A stretch of 64,000 nucleotides of DNA from Enterococcus saigonensis (GCF_011397115.1 NZ_AP022822.1:2584001-2648000); one strand, 5' to 3'; positions 24,318 to 32,880 are shown, counted from the first letter of the stretch. Numbers and translations: made by a program. The notes: generated by a model not told the origin, from the sequence alone.

Positions 24318-26431
24318 GTGAAAAAAAACAAGTCTATCGGGTTGAAGGATTGAGCTGTACGAATTGTGCGGCAAAATTCGAAAAAAATGTTTCTCAAATA
24401 CCAAAGGTTACCGATGCAAAAGTAAATTTCGGTGCCGGAAAAATCTCTATCGAAGGCGAAGCGACTATTGCGGAAATTGAAGCTGCAGGAGCTTTTGAGA
24501 ATCTTAAAGTTCAGTCCGAACATGATACAGAACCTCGCATTGAAACAAAAGAGCCTTTTGTGAAAAGAAACTGGAACCTATTGGTTTCACTGTTTTTAAT
24601 TATTTTGGCATTAGGATCTCAAGTAGTTAACGGTGAAGATGCGCTATTAACAGAAGGATTATTTATACTAGCGATTATTATCGGCGGATTTAGTTTGTTT
24701 AAAGAAGGATTTTCAGACCTATTAAAATTGAATTTCTCAATGGAATCTCTTATGACAATTGCAATCATTGGTGCTGCAATTATTGGCGAGTGGACTGAGG
24801 GCTCAATCGTTGTTATCTTATTTGCAATTAGCGAAGCTTTAGAACGGTTTTCAATGGATAAAGCAAGACAATCAATACGTTCCCTAATGGATATTGCTCC
24901 GAAAGAAGCATTAATTAGAAGAAATAATGTTGAACAAATGATTAATGTTTCAAAAATCGAAGTAGGCGATATTATGATCATTAAGCCTGGACAAAAAATT
25001 GCTATGGATGGTCAAGTCATTAAAGGCCATTCCTCAGTAAATCAGGCTGCGATTACCGGTGAATCTGTCCCTATTGAAAAAAATATTAATGATGATATCT
25101 TTGCAGGAACGATTAATGAAGAAGGTGCACTTGAAGTCAAAGTTACAAAGCATGTGAACGACACGACAATTGCCAAAATTATTCACCTAGTTGAAGAAGC
25201 ACAAGGTGAACGAGCACCTGCTCAAGCATTTGTCGATAAATTTGCGAAATATTATACACCCACCATTATGGTGATTGCCGCATTAATCGTCATCGTTCCC
25301 CCATTATTTTTTAACGGAGATTGGAATACTTGGTTGTATCAAGGGCTCTCTTTATTAGTTGTTGGCTGTCCTTGTTCTTTAGTAATCTCAACACCTGTGT
25401 CTATCGTTTCAGCAATTGGAAACTCTGCTAAAAATGGTGTTTTGGTAAAAGGCGGTATTTATCTTGAAGAAATTGGTGGCCTCAAGGCGATTGCCTTTGA
25501 CAAAACAGGAACATTGACTAAAGGAACACCAACGGTAACAGATTTCACTACAGTTGATTCAAAAGACGAAGAGAAATATTTCTCACTTATTACAGCATTA
25601 GAATCATATTCTCAACACCCTCTCGCGTCAGCAATCTTAAAAGAAGCTGATAATAGAGCGATTTCTTATAAATCAGTAGTTGTTGACGAGTTTACTTCAA
25701 TTACTGGAAAAGGAATACAAGGAAACATTGAGGGGATTACCTATCTTGTAGGGAGTCCAAAGCTTTTTGAATCTATCTTAACAGATAACTCAAAGATTAT
25801 TGAAAATTACCAAAGACTTCAGCAACAAGGAAAAACAGCAATGCTCTTAGGAACAGATAAACAAATTTTAGCAGTCATTGCAGTAGCTGATGAGTTAAGA
25901 GAATCAAGTAAAGCAGTCATTGAAAAATTACATGATTTAGGAATCGAGCATACGATAATGCTGACTGGTGATAATGCTACAACTGCTCAGTCAATCGGAA
26001 AACAAACAGGTGTAACTGAAATAAAAGGCGATTTGATGCCTCAAGATAAATTAGATTATATTAAATCACTTAAGGAAACCTATGGAAAAGTCGCCATGGT
26101 TGGTGATGGTATTAATGACGCACCAGCATTAGCTGCCTCAACAGTCGGTATCGCAATGGGTGGCGCTGGAACAGATACAGCTTTAGAAACAGCTGATGTA
26201 GCTTTAATGGGTGATGACTTACAGAAACTTCCCTTTATAGTTAAATTAAGTCGACAAACATTGAGAATCATTAAGCAAAATATTACCTTCTCATTGGGAA
26301 TCAAACTATTAGCATTATTACTTGTAGTTCCAGGCTGGTTAACGTTATGGATTGCTATCTTAGCTGATATGGGAGCAACTATATTAGTTACCTTGAACGG
26401 CTTACGACTGATGAAAGTTAAATCTAAATAG
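24314..26431 (+). CDS. cadA: CadA, P1B-type Cd/Zn/Pb-exporting ATPase
   Basis: 705 aa. Domains in order: one heavy-metal-associated domain with GLSCTNCAAKFE (residues 9-20); membrane helices; the TGES actuator loop (ITGESVPIEK); the CPC ion-binding motif (VVGCPCSLVIS, around residue 355); DKTGTLTKG phosphorylation site; SQHPLASAI (HP motif of P1B pumps); MLTGDNATTA and GDGINDAPALA. Length and motifs are complete, so it should be functional. It is the last gene of the cadCA operon. Confidence 0.95.
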   Translation: MSEKKQVYRVEGLSCTNCAAKFEKNVSQIPKVTDAKVNFGAGKISIEGEATIAEIEAAGAFENLKVQSEHDTEPRIETKEPFVKRNWNLLVSLFLIILALGSQVVNGEDALLTEGLFILAIIIGGFSLFKEGFSDLLKLNFSMESLMTIAIIGAAIIGEWTEGSIVVILFAISEALERFSMDKARQSIRSLMDIAPKEALIRRNNVEQMINVSKIEVGDIMIIKPGQKIAMDGQVIKGHSSVNQAAITGESVPIEKNINDDIFAGTINEEGALEVKVTKHVNDTTIAKIIHLVEEAQGERAPAQAFVDKFAKYYTPTIMVIAALIVIVPPLFFNGDWNTWLYQGLSLLVVGCPCSLVISTPVSIVSAIGNSAKNGVLVKGGIYLEEIGGLKAIAFDKTGTLTKGTPTVTDFTTVDSKDEEKYFSLITALESYSQHPLASAILKEADNRAISYKSVVVDEFTSITGKGIQGNIEGITYLVGSPKLFESILTDNSKIIENYQRLQQQGKTAMLLGTDKQILAVIAVADELRESSKAVIEKLHDLGIEHTIMLTGDNATTAQSIGKQTGVTEIKGDLMPQDKLDYIKSLKETYGKVAMVGDGINDAPALAASTVGIAMGGAGTDTALETADVALMGDDLQKLPFIVKLSRQTLRIIKQNITFSLGIKLLALLLVVPGWLTLWIAILADMGATILVTLNGLRLMKVKSK

Positions 26432-26440
26432 ACAAGTAGT

Positions 26441-26507
26441 AGCATAAAAAGAGGAAAGACTAGCGACGGCAGCGCCGTATAAGCTAGTCTTTCCTCTTTT
26501 TAATGCT
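26441..26507. terminator. Long nested dyad after cadA
   Basis: A 19-bp perfect stem (26446-26464 with 26483-26501), extendable by AGCAT/ATGCT, encloses a second hairpin ACGGC-agc-GCCGT. It can terminate both cadA and converging transcripts. A dyad of the same design with a GC-rich inner hairpin and AGC loop is found at 48217-48281 in IME2, again close to oriT, so it may also be part of the transfer region. Confidence 0.7.
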
Positions 26508-26650
26508 GTTGCAGGACGGCGTAGCCGGACTGCATGAATAAAGCCCCCGGTTCTAACAGGGGGCTAACAAAGAACAGGAAACTGTGACAACTACCCATTG
26601 GGGAGTGTCCTAGCAGTATTTTCTTTGTCACATGTTTATCAATCTTGTCA
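26508..26650. other. oriT region of IME1
   Basis: The core hairpin at 26542-26565 is AGCCCCC-ggttctaaca-GGGGGCT. It has the same design as the published oriT of ICEBs1 (C-run, then CTAACA, then G-run), where a NicK/MobT relaxase cuts inside the CTAACA segment. It is flanked by a GCAG..CTGC hairpin (26511-26533) and TGTGACAA/TTGTCACA arms (about 26583-26632). The relaxase gene lies about 1 kb to the right. The match in design is seen; the nick itself is inferred. Confidence 0.75.
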
Positions 26651-26652
26651 CC

Positions 26653-27465
26653 TCATTTTGATGATGGATACGCTGCGTTTAACAGACGTTCTTTCTCGAC
26701 TTCCATCACGAATGGTAGATAAAGATATCGTTGTTCTAGTAGATATTGATTGTCCTCTGTGTACTGATAAGAAGCGGTTTCTTTTGAATAGACCAACGGG
26801 GCAATTCGCACATCCCCGGTTGATTGATTGATCGAGTATAGAAGGATGGCTTTTTCAACAAGTTTCTTGGGCAAATGTTTCCCAAAATAGGAATAGGATT
26901 CTTGATTTGCTAAATAGACGAGTAAGCGATCCACACTAAAGTTGGAGAAGGTAAAGGGCATTATGTGCAGAATATGATTTTGATTATCATGTTGTAAATA
27001 GAGTTGCGCTTCTTTACCAAAATTAGTTGAACCAAGGTAAAGTTGCTTTTTCTCATCGATACATTGGAAAGTAAACTGGTCTTGTTCGGTTGGTAGAATG
27101 AGGTTTGTAATAAAAAATTCAATCATCCGATCCATTTCTTTTTCACTAACAAGACCGGCTTGTTTCATTTCGTCTACTATCAGTCCTTCAATCTTAGGAT
27201 CAAGCTTACCAGCCTTTTTTTGAAGCATTTCTAAAATGTATTGATTTTCTTGATCACCATACAAAAGATATTCGTTTGTGACATGCCCCACCTCTGCAAT
27301 TTGGTGAAGGGTTTCGGTTTTTGGAAGGTTAATTCCACGTTCCCAGTTATTGACAGTGCTTCGCGGTAAATCACCAATTAGTTTGCCAAATTTCTCCATA
27401 CTCAACTTTAACTCTTGGCGAATCTGCCGAATTCGATTGCCCACTGCTTGCTTGTCTATCTCCAT
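26653..27465 (-). CDS. XRE-type repressor of IME1
   Basis: 270 aa. The N-terminal HTH occupies residues 9-63 (RIRQIRQELKLSMEKFGKLIG, STVNNWERGINLPKTETLHQIA). The C-terminal 200 residues are not recognised. It is divergent from the relaxase gene, with overlapping promoters and three similar 16-bp palindromic sites between them, the arrangement expected of a switch that keeps the element dormant. The promoter on the minus strand is TTGACT, 17 bp, TATACT. Confidence 0.8.
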   Translation of the reverse strand: MEIDKQAVGNRIRQIRQELKLSMEKFGKLIGDLPRSTVNNWERGINLPKTETLHQIAEVGHVTNEYLLYGDQENQYILEMLQKKAGKLDPKIEGLIVDEMKQAGLVSEKEMDRMIEFFITNLILPTEQDQFTFQCIDEKKQLYLGSTNFGKEAQLYLQHDNQNHILHIMPFTFSNFSVDRLLVYLANQESYSYFGKHLPKKLVEKAILLYSINQSTGDVRIAPLVYSKETASYQYTEDNQYLLEQRYLYLPFVMEVEKERLLNAAYPSSK

Positions 27466-27498
27466 GAAAACTCCTCCTCAGGATGAATTCTTAAATTT

Positions 27499-27584
27499 AG
27501 TATACGTGCGTACTTAAAAAAAGTCAAAACATATTGACTTAAAATAAATACAAGCGTACAATTAATATGTACTTAAAATAAGTC
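27499..27584. promoter_or_regulatory. Divergent promoters and three operators of IME1
   Basis: Sites GTACTTAAAAAAAGTC (27510-27525), the inverted GACTTAAAATAAATAC (27536-27551) and GTACTTAAAATAAGTC (27569-27584) share the palindrome GTACTTA-N2-TAAGTC. The relaxase promoter TTGACT (27534-27539), 17 bp, TACAAT (27557-27562) and the repressor promoter (-35 27522-27527, -10 27499-27504, minus strand) both overlap these sites. Confidence 0.7.
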
Positions 27585-27626
27585 CGGTAGTTCTTTGACA
27601 AGTAAATAGCAGAAGGAGGTTTTTCT

Positions 27627-28883
27627 ATGAATCAAGTGAATCAACATGATCTCGGGGAATCGATTCGAGTTTCTCGAGAAGAAAGGGGGTGGACCCAGCG
27701 ATATTTAGCAGAAAAAGTGGGGATTTCGAGATCGTTATTATCGAAAGTAGAAAAAGGAACGAGACAATTAAGTGCAGAAAAATTGAATCTTGTATTGGAT
27801 AGTTTGCAAGAAGAGCTTGTTCCGGTTAATCGTGTTCTGATTGATTATCTAACCATTCACTTTTTCTCGAATCAACATTTAAAACTGATTGAGGCAATCA
27901 TTGGCATGCCCATTGAACGCTTTGAGGAACTGGATTATGCACCAAAGGGCTATATTGGGCAATATGTGTGGAATCAAGTAATCACGATTCGGTATTCCAT
28001 TGACGATACGGTAAAAGGAACCGTAATGGAGTTTTCAGGTCAAGGCTGTAAACATCTTGCCATGCGTTTGAAGACCGCAAAATCCAACTGGCAAGAGTTC
28101 TTCCGTAAGGTATTAGCTTATCAGGGAAATTTTACACGGATTGATTTTACTTTAGATGATTTTGTGGGAAGTCTCAGCATTCCAGAACTGAAGCGTAAGG
28201 TAACACTAGGCCATGTGTGGACCACTTTTCAAGTGAGTGAATCTCATGGCGGTACGGATATCATAAACAATGAATCAAATGGTGAGACCTTGTATTTAGG
28301 CTCAAAGAAGAGTCAGTGTCGCTTTTGCTTTTATCAGAAGGATTATGAACAACGAAAGCGACGAGGAATTTCTTTAGAAGAAGCAGAAGTAAAAAATCGC
28401 TTTGAACTACGGTATCGAAAAGAGAAAGCGCAAAGCTTGGCAAAGATTATTTCAAAAACCCATGATTTAACCAAACTATTCTTTGAGTTACTTAATGGGG
28501 CAATTTGTTTTTATGACCGTGCTCCAAATGATCCAGGTGCAAAAGTCGATGCCAAATGGGCAGCCTTTATTGGCAATCATGGCGCAACCACCATTTCTTT
28601 AGAAACAATTCCTCAAAGCTTTGAGAAAAGTATGAATTGGTTAATTCACAGCGTTTCTCCCACCCTCGCATTTATTCAAGAGGTAGATAATCATTTTGAT
28701 TCAAATTTGATTAACGAGATTATTAGCTGTGGGGAACTTAGTTCAAGGCAGCAAAAAATATTAGAAAATTTGATTGCTGAGCCTGATTATTATCAGGAAG
28801 AAGTAGAATTTTATATCCAGTGTCTTCAAAATATGAAGGCAGAAAAAATACACAAAAAAAGCAAAGCACAGCTTACACATTAA
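27627..28883 (+). CDS. MobT-type relaxase with N-terminal HTH (Rep_trans family)
   Basis: 418 aa. Residues 10-62 form an XRE-like HTH (SIRVSREERGWTQRYLAEKVGISRSLLSKVEKG). The rest resembles Rep_trans/replication initiation factor proteins: IDYLTIHFF, EFSGQGCKHLA, TRIDFTLDDF, YLGSKKSQCRFCFYQKDYEQ, and RFELRYRKEKA. The layout HTH + Rep_trans is that of Orf20 of Tn916 and related MobT relaxases, which nick oriT hairpins like the one at 26542. It starts at the ATG after AGAAGGAGG. The element lacks coupling-protein and pore genes. Confidence 0.85.
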   Translation: MNQVNQHDLGESIRVSREERGWTQRYLAEKVGISRSLLSKVEKGTRQLSAEKLNLVLDSLQEELVPVNRVLIDYLTIHFFSNQHLKLIEAIIGMPIERFEELDYAPKGYIGQYVWNQVITIRYSIDDTVKGTVMEFSGQGCKHLAMRLKTAKSNWQEFFRKVLAYQGNFTRIDFTLDDFVGSLSIPELKRKVTLGHVWTTFQVSESHGGTDIINNESNGETLYLGSKKSQCRFCFYQKDYEQRKRRGISLEEAEVKNRFELRYRKEKAQSLAKIISKTHDLTKLFFELLNGAICFYDRAPNDPGAKVDAKWAAFIGNHGATTISLETIPQSFEKSMNWLIHSVSPTLAFIQEVDNHFDSNLINEIISCGELSSRQQKILENLIAEPDYYQEEVEFYIQCLQNMKAEKIHKKSKAQLTH

Positions 28884-28972
28884 AATGTATAAACGTACTC
28901 CGCCCTAGACAAGTTGAGTATAGCACATTTCCTTGTGTCAGCCAAAAAACATTTTTGGAAAGGAAATAAACT

Positions 28973-29170
28973 ATGAAAAATACAATAACTACTTATGAAT
29001 TGCCCTATCTACTTACTAGAGAACAAGCTTCTCATTTTTTAGGGATCGATCCAAAATCTTTTGATAAATTCGTTCGCGCAAACGATGAGTTAGAGCGTTT
29101 TATGATAGGAAGACAAGAACGATACACTGTCACTTCCCTCATTAATTTTATTAAGACGCACTCTATCTAG
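28973..29170 (+). CDS. xis: Excisionase-like small HTH protein of IME1
   Basis: 65 aa, basic, with a winged-helix pattern (YLLTREQASHFLGIDPKSFDKFV...RQERYTVTSLINFI) seen in excisionases of Tn916-type modules. GGAAAGGAAA precedes the ATG. It lies between the relaxase and integrase genes, the usual place for xis, and should direct the integrase towards excision. Confidence 0.75.
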   Translation: MKNTITTYELPYLLTREQASHFLGIDPKSFDKFVRANDELERFMIGRQERYTVTSLINFIKTHSI

Positions 29171-29275
29171 CTAAAATATCGTAGGATGGTTGATTAGATG
29201 CTTTTCGCCATGTAGAATGACGGTGTATTCAACTAGCATTTATCAACCATCTTTCAGTGAAAGGATTTGTTATAA

Positions 29276-30325
29276 ATGCCTAGTATAATTAAACGTGGTA
29301 ACTCATATAGAGCTCAGATCTCACTTTACAATCATGGTCAACATAAGAAATTGACAAAATCATTTAGCTCTAAAAAGGAAGCAACTCGTTGGGCTTTGGA
29401 AAATGAATTGGAGAAAGGAAATGGAAAACAATTAGCAGAGCGTACAACAACATTTGCTGACTTCTTTGAAAACTGGATTCATATCATAAAGAAAAACGAT
29501 GTAAAAGAAACGACTTTTCAAAATTATCAAAGGACTTCTCAAGTGGTGAAGAAATTATTTGGCGATATACAGTTAAAGGATTTGAACGATATTGTAGTAC
29601 AACGAAAAATAGATAAGTATGCAGAAACTCATTCTCGTAAAACCACTCATGAAGTACTATTGAAAATCAAAACGGCATTACGTGATGCTTATGCTCGTGG
29701 CTATCTTGCTACCGATTTTGCAAATTTAGTCAAAACACGAGGGAAAGTTTTAGATAAGAGAAACCGTGCACTTTCTATTACCGAATTAAAGAAACTGCGT
29801 ACTTATGTCATTAATCATCGAGAAAATGAGTTTAACATTCTTGTACTCCTTGCCTTAGAAACTGGCATGAGACGCGGAGAGCTTTTAGGTATACGTCCCG
29901 AAGACCTCTTTGAATATGGTATCCATGTCAGACGTTCCCTTAGTCCAACTTCTGAAGATACCTCGTTAAAAACAAAAAATTCAAGACGAGATATTTCCAT
30001 TAATCAAGAAGTCTACGATATTCTAAAATCTGTCCCGATTAAAGATAATGGATATTTTTTTGATCCTGACGGCTTTCAACAATCTGCTAAGCTCGCCAGA
30101 TTACTGAAAAAACTAGATATTCCAAAAACTACCTTCCACGGCCTAAGAGATACTCATGCTTCTTTTCTATTTTCACAAGATATTGATATTGCCTATGTAT
30201 CAAAACGCTTAGGTCATATCAATATTCAAACAACGCAGAACTATTATCTTGAATTGATGCCAGAAAAAAAGCACCAGCAAGATGCTGATGCTTTAAACCT
30301 CTTAAATTCTTTGTCAAATTTATAA
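29276..30325 (+). CDS. int: Tyrosine recombinase (integrase) of IME1
   Basis: 349 aa. Residues 1-55 form an arm-binding-type beta domain (IKRGNSYRAQISLYNHGQHKKLTKSFSSKKEA), 65-150 the core-binding domain, then the catalytic domain with Arg in ETGMRRGELLG, HGLRDTHASF (HxxR), GHINIQTTQ and a Tyr in NYYL. All catalytic residues are present. The stop is 2 bp before the twin arm-type repeats and 56 bp before the rpsI-like attachment site, so it very likely targets the rpsI 3' end. Confidence 0.92.
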   Translation: MPSIIKRGNSYRAQISLYNHGQHKKLTKSFSSKKEATRWALENELEKGNGKQLAERTTTFADFFENWIHIIKKNDVKETTFQNYQRTSQVVKKLFGDIQLKDLNDIVVQRKIDKYAETHSRKTTHEVLLKIKTALRDAYARGYLATDFANLVKTRGKVLDKRNRALSITELKKLRTYVINHRENEFNILVLLALETGMRRGELLGIRPEDLFEYGIHVRRSLSPTSEDTSLKTKNSRRDISINQEVYDILKSVPIKDNGYFFDPDGFQQSAKLARLLKKLDIPKTTFHGLRDTHASFLFSQDIDIAYVSKRLGHINIQTTQNYYLELMPEKKHQQDADALNLLNSLSNL

Positions 30326-30326
30326 T

Positions 30327-30346
30327 TTGAACCAACTTGAACCAAA
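30327..30346 (+). repeat. Integrase arm-type repeats, right end of IME1
   Basis: TTGAACCAACTTGAACCAAA, two 9-bp units with a 10-bp period, matching 22767-22786 except for one base. Confidence 0.6.
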
Positions 30347-30381
30347 AAATTCTTGTAAACGTTGATACAATAAGGAATTGA

Positions 30382-30433
30382 TTAACGTTTTGAGAATTGA
30401 GATGCTTTACGAGCTTTCTTAAGACCTGGTTTT
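30382..30433. repeat. Displaced rpsI 3' end: junction of IME1 and IME2
   Basis: 52 bp that match 51881-51932 (the present rpsI end) at 46 positions; the last 21 (30413-30433) are identical. On the minus strand it still encodes KPGLKKARKASQFSKR and a stop, exactly the S9 tail, so all six differences are silent. It is the attachment site between the two elements: the 14-bp left part is the IME1 repeat and the 21-bp right part the probable IME2 crossover core. Confidence 0.88.
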
Positions 30434-30537
30434 GCTTATAAATAACTCAAATCGATTGTTTATCGTTTAATCTAAAGGGGTTTATAGATTTTTTAAAAAT
30501 CTTTATATCAATCAATTTCAACTGATTTCAAGCAACT

Positions 30538-30573
30538 CGTACATCAAAACGTACATCAAAACGTACATCAAAA
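30538..30573 (+). repeat. Three 12-bp tandem repeats, left end of IME2
   Basis: CGTACATCAAAA repeated three times without a gap. Related CGTAC units with 12- and 10-bp spacing lie at the other end (51796-51829). Likely arm sites for the IME2 integrase. Confidence 0.65.
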
Positions 30574-30685
30574 AAATACGCAAACCAGAACAAGACTACT
30601 CAATATAAATAACAAATCAACAATTATTTATATTTGACATATCGTACCTAGGAATATCTACTGTCACCGTGAACAACATCATATC

Positions 30686-30901
30686 TCATTCGCGTTCAAA
30701 TTCAGACGAGCGATATTTCTCAATGACTATTTTTAATATCTCAATAATTTCAATATTTCCATCTACATATTCTTCTACTAATTTCATCGTATCTTTGGAA
30801 GGCATTGCTGCATCTAATGCTGAGTATGCCAAAGCAGTATCTCGAAGTTTTTCTCGCTCAATTTTTGTGGTGTATTTTATATAATGTTTGTCATCATTCA
30901 T
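30686..30901 (-). CDS. VbhA-like orphan antitoxin
   Basis: 71 aa. The segment TALAYSALDAAMPSKDTMKLVEEYVDGNIEIIEILKIVIEKYR fits the VbhA antitoxin pattern (helix with SALD/SxxxEG, then PS-x-E/D, then a G-[NE]-I-x-x-x-E helix), the family that inhibits Fic AMP-transferases through a helical motif. No Fic protein (HPFxxGNGR) is encoded in the window. It may protect against Fic toxins of other elements or be a leftover. Confidence 0.55.
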   Translation of the reverse strand: MNDDKHYIKYTTKIEREKLRDTALAYSALDAAMPSKDTMKLVEEYVDGNIEIIEILKIVIEKYRSSEFERE

Positions 30902-31050
30902 ACCCTATGACTACTTAGAGGTTGCTTACTAATAAAATGCTGATACAAAGCGACTTCATATCAATTTTTTCTGTATAAAATTACTCCTTTTTGATTACAT
31001 AGTAGTTTAAAGTAATTAAAGCTATAATAAATCCTTTGAGGGTGGGATTA

Positions 31051-31800
31051 TTATTTAGATTGCAACAATACAGTTAACATCTCGTATGTCTGCGTTTTAT
31101 CAAAAGGAATATCCTCATTTTGAGGAATTTCATTTATTCGTGTCTGTAATTCATCTAAGAACTCCAGCATGTCTTCTTGCACACGTTCATTAAGGGGCAA
31201 CGAATCGAGATTTTTCAAAGAACCTAATAGTCTTGCTATATCGTTTAAATGCTTTTTGATGTTTCTACTATCCACTCGCATGGTTCCCTGTTCACGTTTT
31301 TTAGTTAAGTCCAACCAGGCTTTTGCTTTAAACACAATAAGATATTTACTATCCAGCACTGAATAACCATCTACAATAATTTTTCCTTTTACGAGAAGAT
31401 CATAATAATCTTTATCAAGTAATAGTGCAGATAAACTCATATCCTCATCAAAATGTACCGGAGCAGTTCTTAATGTACTACTGAACCAATTTGGCGTTAC
31501 ACAAAATAGCTCTATAATTGCTGGATAATCTGGATTATCTGTTTTAAAGCGATATAGTTTTCCCTTCTCATCCATTTTATTTGGTGTGTACCCACCCGCA
31601 TAAATAAAGTCAACAAATGCCTGATAAAACAACCGATCCTTCTTTTCTTCGATAACCACTAAGTCATAATCTTTTGTTGAACGACTATTCAATCCATTTT
31701 GATGTAAAACAAGTGATGTAGCGGTACCACCAATTATCACATAACGATCCGAATAATCTTTAAAGGCTTCTAGAAAGTTTTCATTACTATTTAACGGCAT
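31051..31800 (-). CDS. AbiEii-like nucleotidyltransferase toxin
   Basis: 249 aa. The nucleotidyltransferase motif is visible at residues 22-50: VIIGGTATSLVLHQNGLNSRSTKDYDLVV (GG-x-AxS and DxD). The C-terminal helical part has YLIVFKAKAWLDLTKKRE and DSRNIKKHLNDIARL, as in AbiEii/MenA-type toxins, where Lys and Asp residues act in NTP transfer to RNA. The stop of the upstream AbiEi-like gene is 5 bp before its start, giving the antitoxin-toxin order of type IV AbiE pairs. The role in phage defence is inferred from family. Confidence 0.72.
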   Translation of the reverse strand: MPLNSNENFLEAFKDYSDRYVIIGGTATSLVLHQNGLNSRSTKDYDLVVIEEKKDRLFYQAFVDFIYAGGYTPNKMDEKGKLYRFKTDNPDYPAIIELFCVTPNWFSSTLRTAPVHFDEDMSLSALLLDKDYYDLLVKGKIIVDGYSVLDSKYLIVFKAKAWLDLTKKREQGTMRVDSRNIKKHLNDIARLLGSLKNLDSLPLNERVQEDMLEFLDELQTRINEIPQNEDIPFDKTQTYEMLTVLLQSK

Positions 31801-31805
31801 CTCAA

Positions 31806-32801
31806 TTACTCCAAACTTTGTTTTATTTTGTAAAGTAGTTCATCCAGTTCCATCTCAATCCTTGGATCATCGCTATCTTTAAGGCTAAAATACAACGATA
31901 TTGGATCAACGAATCGATCATTACTAAGGGAAAATGGGGAATAACTCCATAATTCTAGTTCAACCCTATTACCAATATTCACTTCAAATACTTCCTTGTT
32001 ACTCATTATTGAATCTTCAATTGACTCCTTAAACACTTTTAGTGAAGTGGCATATACTTCCTCGGTATTTGCTAAATTTGATATTCTACTCAATGCCGGT
32101 AGTCCAGCAACTTTTAACCTAGTATTGGTTGTCTCTATTTCACTTAATTGATTAATATCTTTGTGCTTCAAATATACACTTTGCTTTTTAGGGTTTGTAA
32201 AAAAAGAAGCAGCTTTTTCAAAAACGTCATTTTTGGAAAGTAAGAACGAATAACTTCCATATTCTGATTCAATCCATTTAAACGAACTAAATTTTTTTAA
32301 ACCTCGATAGACGGTCGGAATAGACACGCCGGTTATTTCACTTATTTCATTTGGTGTAAATCCTTTTCCTGTTCTAAGTAAAATACTTATAAGTACTGCT
32401 TGTTCACTAGGAGATAATTTATCTTTTAAGCCTAGCTCTATATTTTGAATTCTCTTAAGGGACATTCCAAGATCCGGGATAAACAAATTCCCCTTATAAT
32501 CCACAAAAGGAATTCGAGCTTTTAACAATAATGTTCTAGTTTTTTCAGGTATCTCCGTAAATACTAAAATAATCTTTTGTCCGATAATTTCACCTATTTT
32601 ATCCGCCTGGTTTATAAATGATTCAATCGACCCTGTCCTTTTTTCTTTAACTAATACAAATCGTTTGTTTTCATTTAAAATCGTCATTTCTAGATAATCA
32701 TATCGATACTCAAAAGCTATAGGCAAATTAACAACTACATTTTTTAGTTGAACTGGCAATGCAATCTTTTCAAATACTTTATAGATTTTTTTTTCGTTCA
32801 A
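31806..32801 (-). CDS. AbiEi-like HTH antitoxin/regulator
   Basis: 331 aa. The winged HTH is unusually placed in the middle (residues about 135-185: LSPSEQAVLISILLRTGKGFTPNEISEITGVSIPTVYRGLKK). The N-terminal 120 residues look like a nuclease-like or ligand-fold domain with the phrase ARIPFVDYKGNLFIPDLG; the C-terminal 130 residues are unrecognised. It precedes an AbiEii-like toxin in one operon. Palindromic TTATCA/TGATAA sites upstream suggest autoregulation. It is larger and organised differently from the classic AbiEi, so the antitoxin label comes from position. Confidence 0.6.
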   Translation of the reverse strand: MNEKKIYKVFEKIALPVQLKNVVVNLPIAFEYRYDYLEMTILNENKRFVLVKEKRTGSIESFINQADKIGEIIGQKIILVFTEIPEKTRTLLLKARIPFVDYKGNLFIPDLGMSLKRIQNIELGLKDKLSPSEQAVLISILLRTGKGFTPNEISEITGVSIPTVYRGLKKFSSFKWIESEYGSYSFLLSKNDVFEKAASFFTNPKKQSVYLKHKDINQLSEIETTNTRLKVAGLPALSRISNLANTEEVYATSLKVFKESIEDSIMSNKEVFEVNIGNRVELELWSYSPFSLSNDRFVDPISLYFSLKDSDDPRIEMELDELLYKIKQSLE

Positions 32802-32820
32802 TCTAACTCACCTACCGTTT

Positions 32821-32880
32821 TATCATGATAAGCAAATTTTATCACCGAATTTGATAATTTACAACCGTTTTGATAATTCG
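32821..32880. promoter_or_regulatory. Repeated palindromes before the AbiE-like operon
   Basis: TATCATGATA (32821-32830), then TTTATCACCGAATTTGATAA and a further TTTTGATAA unit. These TATCA/TGATA arms lie right upstream of the antitoxin start, the usual binding place of AbiEi-type repressors. Confidence 0.55.

Larger units (their letters stand above)
22653..30395. mobile_element. IME1: MobT-type integrative mobilizable element with cadmium/arsenic cargo
   Basis: About 7.7 kb bounded by 14-bp direct repeats that match the end of rpsI. It contains an oriT hairpin (26542-26565), XRE repressor, MobT-type relaxase, excisionase, tyrosine integrase, cadCA and arsC. It has no type IV secretion genes, so it must rely on a helper conjugative element to move. 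Twin TTGAACCAA repeats occur near both ends (22767-22785 and 30327-30345), probably integrase arm sites. Confidence 0.8.

Noticed and set aside
26080..26445. 121-aa antisense frame at the end of cadA
   Set aside because: Mirror of the conserved ATPase C-terminus; no start signal and no known family.
30538..30573. Short tandem repeats as a possible CRISPR array
   Set aside because: Units are 12 bp with no spacers and no cas genes; they are mirrored at the other end of IME2, which fits integrase arm sites.
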